Below are positions 49,968-61,430 of a DNA stretch of 64,000 nt, in pieces. A program made the translations under genes and the position numbers. A model generated the notes under the pieces. It saw nothing but the letters and a program-made list of their open reading frames with translations. It did no database searches and was not told where the DNA came from. Position 1 is the first letter of the stretch; the number at the start of each line of letters is the position of its first letter. The stretch spans positions 12,462,001-12,526,000 of the forward strand of contig NC_039515.1 of assembly GCF_003672135.1 (NCBI RefSeq), in the 5' to 3' direction. Origin of the DNA: Ooceraea biroi. Its lineage: Eukaryota; Arthropoda; Insecta; Hymenoptera; Formicidae.

Positions 49968-51976
49968 TGGCGCCCGTCTGAGTACTCTCCACGTATCCGC
50001 TCTTTCCTCCTGCCGCCCTACCTTCCTAAGAACGACCCTTCGTGCCCTCGGGGGCCGATTTTTGTCAGTTTTATTTAACTGCAACCACGGAATCCCTTTT
50101 CCTGCCACCCTTTCCTGCTTTCTTTCTTCTTTTCACAGTACGAAACGAGGCGCTTTCTCTTTCTCTTTAAGATGCCAAGCACGTTTTAGGACTTACGATC
50201 AGCACCGTAATTTCGACGAACAAGTGGCGCTTACTACTTTCTGATGCGACTTTAGGAGCGCACAACGAGACACTTGAAAATAATACATCCTATAAATAAT
50301 CTAACGGATACATTATGGACTGTAAAATTCAAATATGGTCAATAATAATTGAATAAAAGGCCGTTCCGTGATCTGGAATAGCACTAGGATATTATAGTAT
50401 ACTTAGAGCTTTATGAAAAAATCTAGACTAAGAAAAATGAGAAAAGTATAACGGCCGGAAAAAGATCGGTCCGTTATCAGATTTGTTCTCGTGAAATAAC
50501 TGTTACCCTGCTCGCCGATTAATTAATCGTTATGTTCAGAGGAAATTGATAATTATAAAACTACTTTCGAAACGGTTCTTTTGGCGTTTTGCTATAAGCC
50601 AATCACGTGATTTTGTAATTACCTGAAATGCCGGCACACAGTGTAACGAACGTTCTTAAGAAATTCGTGTAATTAATAACCCGCTCGTCGCGGTAAAACG
50701 AAGAAAAAATCAGGAAAGGAAACCTTGCGGTGCCGCTGGGTCGAGACTAATTAAAGGTAACTCGTGATATTAGTTAATTTATTGCCGGCTGCGTATAAAC
50801 GTCACTTCCTATTGGCCGTGTGGACGCTCTGATGCATGCTTAGAACCGAGCTACTCTTTCGATAGATGTTTTCCGCGGCTAATTCGAATAATCGGATAGG
50901 ATTTCTGTTCATTCGTTACGTCAGCCGCAATAACTCATCATGGTAACGCGATTAATGAAGCATGCTCCGCGCTTTGTTTTGCTCCTATACGCGCAGAAGA
51001 CAGGAACGGAATTTCGATGAATTGCCGTTATGATTTTTACACGCTGGAAATATATATCTTCGGCTACTAGTAACTCTAACTGTTTAATATTGCGCATCTT
51101 CGAAAGTGCGCCACGCAATCATCACCTGTTCCTCTCATCCTCTCATCTGCTCCTAACGTTAACCGAAGGATGACTGGAGAACAAGTTCTTCTTCTGGCTT
51201 TATTCGCGCAAACTAATGTCATTGGTTAATAGATAATGACCGGATGTATTCATGAGCTCACATACATGCAAACTTGGAAAAGAAAACAGCCTGCACAAAT
51301 TGCTCGCAGTTATCGACCATGCTTCTCTTTTCAGACGTGAGTCGACCCAGCTGACAGACGCCTAATTACTGCGATATTGATCCGTCGAAACATCGTGTAC
51401 GATTCTTCACTCTCTCGAACCATACGCCAATATCGCGCGGAATACTGTTATCAATATTAGTCAATGTCCTTGCATGTGATATAATACTCATATGCATTAT
51501 ATAACAGCATAATTGCACAATGTATCAGTAAAAAAGTGCAAGATTGTTAGATACGTGGAATTAGTTTATGCTTGCCAATTATCAATGTTACAACTTTATC
51601 ATATTGTACACTATGCGAATATATATATATTATCATATATCATATATGTTATTACATTGCATTAAGATAACGTAGAAATTCATTAGTAGTAATCGAAAGT
51701 AATTATATCATGTGAGAATAGAAATTTGAGTTTTCTGATAATAATGCTTGATAATTACCGCAATATTGATTCGATGACAGTACACATTATCAGCAATAAG
51801 TAGAGCGCTCGGCAGCGCTCTTTTGGTATTTATATTTCTCCATCTGTGTATAATACCATTCTTGGGTATACCTATATAATTAGACACTAGCATATTACTA
51901 TTTCATCGTCCATCGACGAACTGACAACGTTAAATATGTATAATAAGTACTTTTCGATAATGTTCAACGATAATGC

Positions 51977-52002
51977 TTCCAAATATCAACTGATATTTGG
52001 AA
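51977..52002. repeat. Perfect 12-base-arm palindrome
   Basis: TTCCAAATATCA and TGATATTTGGAA are separated by two bases. It lies in AT-rich intron DNA and its significance is unknown. Confidence 0.6.
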
Positions 52003-55000
52003 AAGTAAAGAAGAAAAGCACATACTCGGAACTTTGAAACCTATTCAACAACAACATGTAAACGATTAAAGGAATGTTAAACAAGGCAAAGTAGGGCAAA
52101 ACGTAACGTCTCATGGAATTGCCATATTCTCACATAACAAGGAAATTTTTTTCAAAGTATTCGGTTAGAATATCAAAAAGATACATGATTTACAAAATGG
52201 GGGTCGCGAAAGATGAAAGAAGTTGGGGGAAGAGATGGGCTAACTCTTATTTTCTGTCGCGATGGTTTACATGGACGTTGGAGTAAGCCGCGAAGGATTT
52301 AAAATTTGTAAAGATTAAAATAAACTTTTTATCCGACTGCGACTTCTCGGTCTCAGAGGAGGAGGAGCAAGAGAAGAAGGAGGGGTTGAAGACGACGGCG
52401 GCAGACAAGAAGCTTGCTCCGGGACAAGAAGCTCGGAAGAGCTCGGAAAAAGGTGGTCGTAACGCGAACGGAGAATGTAATGAGAATCTCTCAACTCAAA
52501 CCATAATTCAAAAAATTGTTGAAGGATTCTACGCTCCGTGCCGCAAATTGTCGTGAAATTAGTTTCGAATTTGTTTCTCGGGGGAATACCACTCGGCGAA
52601 CGTAAACGGAAGTGCCTTAAATATTTATGAGATCTAAAACTAAAAAACGCCCATATAAAATTGTTACTAATGCCGATTTCATAGCTCCCTGGCGTGCAAT
52701 CGCATACATGCCCGTGGGCATGTTTTAATAATCTCGCATCCTCATTGGCTGGCTCGCTGGGATCGTCCACATCTGATCCCAATTTATTTTTAACCTCAAT
52801 TTGCCGCGCGTTAGAAACGCAGGAAATTGATTCGGGAAAATCAGGAACCGTTATGTATTTTGATCATCGCTGGATTATTTTAATCACATTAGTGTTCGAA
52901 CGTCGGGGCACACCGGCGTCTCGTTACGAAAAGGAGCGTTCACAAAATCAATCTCGCGTCTAATGGAAAGATGGCTTTTCATCCCCCCTAGAGACCACTC
53001 CCGTTTCGCGTACCGAACGCCCTACGCCTTAAGCATTACTGCTACCTTTCGACTGCATCTTTTCAATACGTAATTATAGATTTTCAATGCGGCCTTCCAT
53101 TTTACAAAATATATTGTAGCATTATGATTGGTTTATAATTATTAGACTGTCAAACATTTTCTTCACACAAATATTGTCCACATTTATTTTATGTCTTCTC
53201 AGATACAGCTTGAAATTTTTAAAAAGCTGAAAAATATTTGTAAGATTGCACACCGCGAGCAACACAACGTTGCACATACGTATAGACATTGGTATTTAAT
53301 CTGCGAATTAAAATGATGAAGATATACGCGCCGGAAATCGATTTTCTTCAGTATAATCTTATATAACCCGTTATTTAAATTGTACGAGCATTGCAGCAAT
53401 TATGAAGGAAAAGAATTCTGCAAAGCGGCAAAATACTAGACATGGAACACAGAGATACTCTGTGAATATGTGTGCCGTAATTGCAGAATTAACCTCGACC
53501 AATCACAGACCGCGAAGCAAAATTCCAGTTAGCTTGGTCAGCGGCTGCACTTATGTATCTGCCTTATTGCGTGATAGTTACAGGTTCGTGTGTGCCATAG
53601 GCGAGCATGCCAAGTAGAGATTTGTTACGATGAAATTAAAAATAAGACTTTGTGTAGAATGATATAATGATTGTACAGTACAACCATCTAATTGCCTGTA
53701 AAATAAAATCTTTTAAATATATCTGCAAAAACCTAGTAAAACTCATATACCCTCTCTCTTTCTCCGTGGATTATGTAATTAGCCGATTAGTAGCCAATTT
53801 AACCCATTGCGATCCGCGCAATTTTCACAGTTTCGTTTCAACTGGTCAGCGCTACATTCGCAGTTTCGTAGCAGCCATAATATGCGACGCAGCTCTTATC
53901 TTATCTCTATTAGTATCAAATTACAATATACACAAAGTGTATACGATTATAACTACGGAAAATATTCTTAGAACAACTGCTGTTGCATTCGAAACGTGAT
54001 GCCGAGTCATACTCGACATAGGACCGCAAAAGGTTAAAGAACGATGATAATCATCGTGAAAAGAGTTTATATTATAAAGTAACGTCAAGTGCCATTACAG
54101 CAAATGGCAAATCGAAAAATCATTAATCAGAGAGATCATATCCCTCCAATTATGACCCACGTTACTACAACTGTTACGAACGCCAATTTTTGAGTGCCAG
54201 GCCAAGGTCCGCACCTTTGTAAGCGCAATCTTTTATCGCAAATCAACATGAGCGGCGAAACCGCGCGCGTTCACCGCTCATGCACGAAGAAGTCGAATGC
54301 GCCCCGTGTGTACCACCCCGATGATTGCAGGTTGCACCGGCACGCCTTCTAACGTAGACCAGCCAGTCTGAACCACGCATATGTACGTCTTGCCTTTCTT
54401 TCACCGCGGGAGAGATCCTTGCGTCCAATTTTCTTGCACGAAGGGCCGCTCGCCGTCGCGCCCACCATAATCACAGGTTGGCGAACCTGTGCATGGCCAA
54501 CATGGCCGCGGTCGGTGCAAAGCGCCGACGTTGCCATGTCTTCGGCAGTGCTAAGCCAGCGCGCGGCGACGGCTCGCGCTGTTGCCAGCAACTTTTTTCG
54601 AACACGCAAATCTTCGTGTGCCGCTTTTATATCTTTTTCCTACCATCACCGTCCTTTCGTTCTTGTATCTCTATCTTTCTTTGTTTCCTCTCATCTCTTT
54701 TCTTTTCTCTTGTCTATTCTACGTATCAGCTAACACCGCGATTATTCTCTTTTCTCTCCATTATAATAAGATGATTACATAAAGTGTCATGCTAATATCC
54801 CAAATATTATTGTTAAGCCGAACACGATAAAACTAAGGGAAAAAGATGCAAATGTACAAGGAACTGAGAACTCGAATAATTCCAATCGTGATAGTAATCA
54901 ATGTAGAAATCACAACGATACAACACGAGAATAAATTCCCTAGGACAATGGCCCTATCAGCAAGTGAGGTAGCCACTTGAATGTAGCGATGGGGTTCCAG

Positions 55001-57405
55001 CCAAACTGGAACAGGAAGGTACGAAATATTTTGCGGCCGTGGTCGGTGGTCGGCCGCGGTTCTTGTTTTGCTCACTGTTAATTGATTATAGCTCGTATCC
55101 AACACGCGGCGGAGGCCGCCGCAACCCCCGACAGCCCACCAAAACCAAAGCAACCAAGAGCCCTTCCTACCAGCCATTCCACTTCGATTCCCTTCATTCT
55201 ATTCCCGTGCGTTTAGTTTTGTTCATTGCCCACCTCCGTTCCCCCTTGTGCCATGCCATCGTCCTATGTCTTGGTGTAAATCTGTAATGAGCCATAGTTT
55301 ATGCCGATTCCACCTCTCTGTCTTTCCTCGCTTGTCCGCCACAAATTACCCAATGGCACATTAAATATCTACTTTATTCTTACGCGATGAATAATTCGTC
55401 CATCGCTTCAAACAAGCACGAAACATTACAATGTAAATTTCTATCGGTGCCACATCAGCTCAGTTGACCTGATTTGGAACCGTTAAACGAAAATTAGGAT
55501 TTGACTCTCCTGAATTTGTAACTGTCGTGTGTGTTGTTTCTCTCTTATACATTAAATAAAAATTTAATTTGTTCCTCACAATAGAGAAATTCATAAAAGA
55601 ACTTTATTAAATTTACTTGATATATCTTGATGCTAAAAGAAATCCCATTGTCGCAAAATCGAACGATGATCCAAAATTAGGGCATAATGTTGCGTTTAAT
55701 AAGACATTAGGGATGTGGCATTTTAAAGTAGATCATTCCCTAAAAATTGCAGTTCGGCAAAAAGAGTTTGAGATGCTTGGAAGAATCCGAAACGATCAAA
55801 AAGTTATCGATCACAGTAACCTTCCTCACTGGCCGCCGTCTACCTGTTTCGGACACGTCAAAGCACAGGCATGGAGCCGGCTGTCTTCTCGTTTGTTTCA
55901 AATTCTCGTCACTCATTTTTCATACGTTTACGCTGCCGACGCCGTCGCGCCGTCGGTTCCTCTCGATACTAAAAGAACGTGAGAAGGAGAGATAGAATGA
56001 GAAAGAGAGTAAATAGGGGAAGGAACATGGTGAAGAGAGAAGAAAGGAAGAAGTTGAGGACAGAACGAAGAGGGGTAATCGTTCTCTTCTCCACGCCGTT
56101 CGAGTAGTGGTTCTTTCCGCCCTTTGTTCTTCTTCGTAAGTTTTCTTCCACCAGGCGCAGGGGAAACAAAAGACAAATTACAGAGACGCCCATCATGTGA
56201 CCCTTCCCACCTGTCTATGTACGACCTGGTCCAGTCTACAGAAAATGAGAGCACACCAAAACGGACGCAGAAGGGAAATCCATGATCCGGTCGCGTGTAC
56301 ACTAGATTACAGATCAATTTTTTCTTTATACCTCTAATAGTCCTGTTTCTCTCTAAAATATCTATGGAAATGAAAATATTAATCCACAAATATCTACCAC
56401 CATATATATATAAATTAAATGTGCTAATTTCTTTCTTTCTCTTTTTCTTTTAAAGTTGAGTTCGATAATATGTCGAAAAATTTTATAATAAACACGTTTC
56501 TTCTTAAAGAAGCGAAGCAGAAACATCACATAACTTATAAAGTTACATTTCATCAAACGGATATTTTACTCTATCTCTTAATCTACACAGTCTAATATAG
56601 GTATTAAAAGCTTCTTAGTAATCCTCTTGTAAAATACTTGTAGTAACAGTCTTAACCGGATGAACATGTAAAGGAGGCTAACAACGTGATATACGAAAAT
56701 ACGGTCTCTATTTTCGTGCTCTATCGTTCTCACCTCGTATACGATCCTGTCAGGTCGCGCTCTTCATTTTGACTACGCCTTGACAGTTCGTCATCCGCTA
56801 CATCGTCTCGCAAGAATGAGAAGCGCGCTAGCAACGTCGACATTTTCGTCCGGTCTCAAAAAAAGTCGTTACCATTACACAGCAATAAAGTCTGTCAGCT
56901 CAATTCAAGAAGAAGCGATGACACATGTCTAAGACACTGTCTGATTCTATTAAATCCTAATAATATACGTAAAAGTATGTAAACATTTATTTACACGAGA
57001 CATAAAGAATTTTGAAATAATTTATAAGCATCTATACATAAATTCTTTAAAAAAATAATATTCCACTCCACGTACTTATTTTTTTTAATAATATTATAGT
57101 ATAAGTAGTTTATACAATTTATTATATCGAATCGTTATTTGCCATTTCAATATTGCTCCATATATTCATTCTCGGATTGAATTAAACTCCTGGAACGATT
57201 GAACAGATACAGGGCGTGGAGTGGAATTTGATCGACAGTTTCGTCCAACCAATCGCAAGACCGAAATGCTGATGAGGCCCACGTCAATCATGCGATACTT
57301 TCATCTCGCTACCATCGCCCTCACCCTATGGAAACTCCACGTGCAGGATTTGCTAGGTTCAAAGCTTACTACATCTTCAGTCTACACCCTTCTCCGTCAT
57401 CCCCA

Positions 57406-57475
57406 AGAGTGTCTTCTCTCTTTCCTATTCTTTCTCTCTCTCTCTCCCCTTCTTTCTTTCTAACCATCTCTCTAT
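57406..57475. repeat. CT-rich tract in pb intron 1
   Basis: A pyrimidine-rich run with TCTCTCTCTC units, about 1.4 kb before pb exon 2. Confidence 0.8.
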
Positions 57476-58850
57476 CACACACCTTTTTCAGTCACTATAT
57501 CTTCCTCTTTTTACCTTTCGTCTTCTCTATGTCTCTTTTCTTCCACTTTGTTCGCCCATTCTCCTTCTCTTTCTTCTTCGACCCCTGACGACTCATCCTA
57601 CTGTCGAACCACCCCTCAGCCACCCCTATATCCGCTCGCACGCTATGGGGTAGTTTAGCATCTCGGCCCTACGAAACGAACCACCCCCTCACAGTCCCCC
57701 TTCGTTCAAACTGCGTCACGCCGTATCGGTTTTTTTCTCTCGTGATACGGCGACGCGTAAAAAAATATAACACCCCTGATTCTTGATAAAAAAAACACCT
57801 CGAAATTTTCACATAGCCAGTGATGGAATAAAATATTGCCGTAAAATATTTTCCTCGCGCCGTTGATGTCTGTTAAAATCTTTCTCGCGCTTTTGGAGCA
57901 TGAGACATTGAACGGCATGAAGTGTTCGTGTAATAAATGGGGTGTATACGAGATTTTTCTGCACATTCACGACGGAGTGCACGACGAAGTGTTGTTTCTG
58001 GAGAATTTGTCAAGATGTACCTTGTAAACAACGCAAGCCGGCGGCGAGCCATCAAGTTTGATTGAAATATTACTTTACGGGGTGCGCAGCGAATTCTGTA
58101 ATTACGATAGGCGGCTATTAATAATTGTTTACGGCAGTTGGGTGAAAATTGCTCTTACGCCACACGGCTCAACGGAGTGCCGTGAGATACTTGGTCGCTA
58201 CTTTCTAGAGCAGATCTGCCCGAATAAGCCGCGGAGCTTCCTCTTACAACGTCCCTTTCTCTCCCCTTCACCGCCTCCACACTCTCGCATCTTCCCGAAT
58301 CTGCGTGGCGGTCCTCTTGTGTTATCGCGGAACAAGTTTCTTGCCCGATAACAATTAGGAGGTGTTTCGCATCGACACGGAATAGTGTGATGGGAAACTT
58401 GTCCAAAAGTTTGTAAGGAGCCGAGTAACTCGCCGAAGCAACATCCAAAATGAGCCTTTTCGCGCCATGAGAATTTGCGCTTATGCATTGTTAAGGATGT
58501 CGTGCTATACCCCTCTTTCTCCTTACTCTCCTTCTCTTCTAGCCTAGATTGTGTGTGCTTAAATGATCATTAATTAGGAGACCATTTACTTCTCGTAACG
58601 GCCAAAAAACGAGTATTGCTACGGCGAAGACAAAGCTAATATCGAGGACGCGAGAGCTTCAGTGCTGTGAAAGATACGCTATTGTTGATGATAGTTTGAG
58701 ATTACTTTGTCGTCTGCATAATTGTATTTATTCTGATTTATCATAACAATCTAGCGTAATGAGTAGTAACGACATTTTGTTACAATGGATTTATTTGCGA
58801 ACAATTTTCTAATAACAATGAATAAAGAAGAGTAAATTTGTATTTTACAG

Positions 58851-58993
58851 AAAATGGTCTACCAAGAAGATTGCGGACAGCCTACACAAATACACAACTT
58901 CTTGAATTGGAAAAAGAGTTTCATTTCAATAAATATCTCTGTCGACCACGAAGGATAGAGATTGCTGCTTCGTTAGATCTAACAGAGAGACAG
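58851..58993 (+). CDS. pb: pb coding exon 2 (homeodomain residues 1-44)
   Basis: The exon follows tattttacag and ends at gagacag|gtaaga in phase 0. Its first two bases complete a Glu codon with the last base of exon 1, giving NQQ-ENGLPRRLRTAYT, which equals the Drosophila Pb sequence entering the homeodomain. It encodes helices 1 and 2 (LLELEKEFHFNKYLCRPRRI and IAASLDLTERQ). The intron between residues 44 and 45 of the homeodomain is a known position in Hox genes of this class. The frame reads back into the intron, but only from 58851 is it exon. Confidence 0.95.
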
Positions 58994-59150
58994 GTAAGAG
59001 GTCGAGCATTATCGTGTATAAAAACTCTAGAAAATAATATTACAAAAATTTTGCGAGAACAAGCTATAATATATTATAACTTGTTCATCGTTCCTATATA
59101 TATAGTAATTAAAAATTGAATAACCAAGATATTATCTCTCTCTTCCTCAG
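58994..59150 (+). other. pb intron 2, inside the homeodomain
   Basis: A 157 bp AT-rich intron with donor gtaaga and acceptor tcttcctcag. Removing it restores LTERQ-VKVWFQNRRMKHKR in frame. Confidence 0.93.
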
Positions 59151-61073
59151 GTAAAAGTTTGGTTTCAAAACCGGCGGATGAAACACAAACGACAGACACT
59201 CAGTAAAGAGGACGGCGATGAGAAGGACGGCTCTACTTCGGACGGCATGGAAAAGTCTAAAGGCGACAACATGCTGTCCGCTGATGACGAAAAGAAAAGC
59301 TGCCATAACTGTGATATTTCCGGCGTGGGCGACGTCGGAAGCACCCTCACTGGTGACGTTACCGATTTGGGTTCCTCCGGCCGGAGAAGCAGCAACAATA
59401 ATAACACACCTGGTACAACTAACAATAACAACAACAACAATAATAATAACAGCAATTCCGGCTTTAATACGAACAGCAACGGCGCCAGCAGCGTTGGCAG
59501 CACGAATAGTGTATCCAGTTCCTTTGAGAAAATGATAGTGGACGACGACTCGAGGTCGCAAGATGGTAGCGAAGTGACGTCGCCAAGCGTAACGAAAAAA
59601 TTGTCGGGTGAGGTAAGAATAAAGGTCGAGAGCGGCCACAAGAGCCCGAATACTGCGAAGCAGCAACAGCAGATCACAGTAAGCAAGAAATCACCATCAA
59701 CTAGCACGAAGGATATGTGTTCGGTGAGCAGCAACGGCGTGTTGTTGGCCATGCCGGATTCGACGGTCAGCACGCCAGTTTTGCCCGGTCAGAATTCCAC
59801 GAGGAGTCTAACACCATCTTCCACGCCAGGTACTCCCGTTTCCGTCCAACTTCAACAAGGTAGCCCACTTGGCATTCAACAGGCAACTCACACGCCATAT
59901 ATGCAGAGACCGCGAAGCTCGCCATCTTCGACGACTTCGCTGTCGGGACCGATGTTGCACGCGTCTGCGAATCCGGGCACGATGTCGCCCCACGGTAGCC
60001 GAAGTATCCCAAATAATCAGCAAGCGCACTTTCAGCAACAGGGCGTGTATCAGCCTGCATCGACCATTGATTATCGAAACGGAGTACCCACCAATCGACA
60101 GAGCATACCTACCGCTACGCAGCAAACTCAACAACAATCGCAACAGAACAGTTATTGCTCCAGAGACACGTATCAGCAACCAAGGATCTCTTACCCAGGT
60201 GAAGTGAATTCCCTATATGTCAGACAAAATCAGACAGTAGGGTCGAGAATGGCGCATCATGTGAGAGCGACAGGCACGACTTCTAGATCCATGTATAACA
60301 CAAATATGCAGTTCCACCAGCAGCAATTACAATATGGCAGCACTGGCGAGTATAACGGGTATCCTCAGGCCGGACCTTATCACGGCTATCATAGAAGTAT
60401 GCAAAGCACCAATGCTTATAACTCCGGTCAAGGATACTCGGCGACACCGAGCGAGCAAGCTACCGACAGCTACATGACATCCGGAAATTATGGTTACTCA
60501 GCCGGCAGCAATTATCATGGGGCCAGCGAAGGTCTGACGACGCACGGACACGCCGCCGTGTCCGTGCAAACCGCCGGACAGCACTACTTCAACGACATTC
60601 AGCAACAGCAGCAACACCCGCAACAACATACCGCCGAGGGCTATGTTACCCATCAACCGCCGATGCATCCTAGTTCCGGCGAGTATCGGTCGGGTAACAA
60701 GTGTCACCCGGGCGCGTATTACGAGCAGGCCAGTCAGCTGCATGTTCATCAAGGCGGAGAAGCATCCAGTATCCCAAACAGTTACGTTTCGTCGCCCGAC
60801 CCGTTCCCGGCGCCCGGCATGACGACAACCGCGACGGCGATCGCAGCTGCCACCGCGGCAGTAATCACGCCACCCGGAAGTGCCAGCCAGGCCGATAGTA
60901 ACAACGAGTCCTACGGCAATTACGGAAATTTCTATGGGGAACCGGTACACACCGCCGCCGCCGCCGCTGCGGCACCGCCACCATCCGCCGACAACAGCAA
61001 CAGTTCATCCGATTTCAACTTCCTTAGCAATCTAGCGAACGACTTCGCGCCCGAGTACTATCAGCTCAGTTGA
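59151..61073 (+). CDS. pb: pb coding exon 3 (recognition helix and C-terminal region)
   Basis: The exon starts with VKVWFQNRRMKHKRQT (Q50, N51), completing the homeodomain at residues 181-240, and runs to TGA at 61071-61073, so the protein is 864 residues. Soon after comes DEKKSCHNCDIS, then NNNNTPGTTNNN. Drosophila Pb has a matching KKSCQGC and NNNTPSATNNN, which supports the identity further. The rest is low-complexity: a polyasparagine run near residue 315, Q-rich segments, an S/Y/G/H-rich middle and alanine runs near the end. It closes with SDFNFLSNLANDFAPEYYQL, which looks like a conserved C-terminal tail. The protein acts in the nucleus as a sequence-specific transcription factor. Confidence 0.95.
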   Translation, partial: VKVWFQNRRMKHKRQTLSKEDGDEKDGSTSDGMEKSKGDNMLSADDEKKSCHNCDISGVGDVGSTLTGDVTDLGSSGRRSSNNNNTPGTTNNNNNNNNNNSNSGFNTNSNGASSVGSTNSVSSSFEKMIVDDDSRSQDGSEVTSPSVTKKLSGEVRIKVESGHKSPNTAKQQQQITVSKKSPSTSTKDMCSVSSNGVLLAMPDSTVSTPVLPGQNSTRSLTPSSTPGTPVSVQLQQGSPLGIQQATHTPYMQRPRSSPSSTTSLSGPMLHASANPGTMSPHGSRSIPNNQQAHFQQQGVYQPASTIDYRNGVPTNRQSIPTATQQTQQQSQQNSYCSRDTYQQPRISYPGEVNSLYVRQNQTVGSRMAHHVRATGTTSRSMYNTNMQFHQQQLQYGSTGEYNGYPQAGPYHGYHRSMQSTNAYNSGQGYSATPSEQATDSYMTSGNYGYSAGSNYHGASEGLTTHGHAAVSVQTAGQHYFNDIQQQQQHPQQHTAEGYVTHQPPMHPSSGEYRSGNKCHPGAYYEQASQLHVHQGGEASSIPNSYVSSPDPFPAPGMTTTATAIAAATAAVITPPGSASQADSNNESYGNYGNFYGEPVHTAAAAAAAPPPSADNSNSSSDFNFLSNLANDFAPEYYQLS

Positions 61074-61430
61074 GTCCACGCAGAGACTGAGAATCCTTGC
61101 CAGCTGGACTGGAGCGACGAGCAATGCCTGCTCAACGCTTTGTATTAAATCCGCGCATCGTGATGTGTACATACTTAGCACTCGTGATTTAGAATTACGT
61201 GTAAATAGGAATCATATAAAGATGAGACTGAGACTTGGATCAGGAATACTCTCGGATTACACTGACAGTGTACTACTATAATAATCTTATTGTCCGATTC
61301 TATCGAATGTTCCGCAGTTTGAAATAATTTCTTCCCGCGAATTGCGTGGAAATTATTTTTGAGACTGTTTGAATTAAATAACATAAGATGTGAGGACTGA
61401 CTTAAAATAATTGTATATAATAAAACATGA
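61074..61430 (+). terminator. pb 3' UTR with candidate poly(A) signal at 61419
   Basis: The first AATAAA after the pb stop is at 61419-61424, giving a 3' UTR of about 365 bases. Other AATAAA hexamers occur downstream (for example about 62273 and 62832), so longer forms are possible. Confidence 0.45.

Larger units (their letters stand above)
38435..58850 (+). other. pb intron 1 (20.4 kb)
   Basis: Bounded by caag|gtaagt and tattttacag|aaaatgg. No exon that I can recognise lies inside, and open frames here are short, low-complexity or on both strands. It contains two related TA-flanked MITEs, an inverted repeat at 39.7-39.9 kb, an LTR-like fragment at 49.7-50.0 kb and several GA/CT tracts. Large pb introns carry regulatory DNA in Drosophila, so enhancers are likely here, but I can point to none with confidence. 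Confidence 0.88.

Noticed and set aside
59165..60950. Long minus-strand open frames opposite pb exon 3
   Set aside because: They are shadows of the pb coding sequence: their Leu/Val runs mirror the Asn and Gln codons on the + strand.
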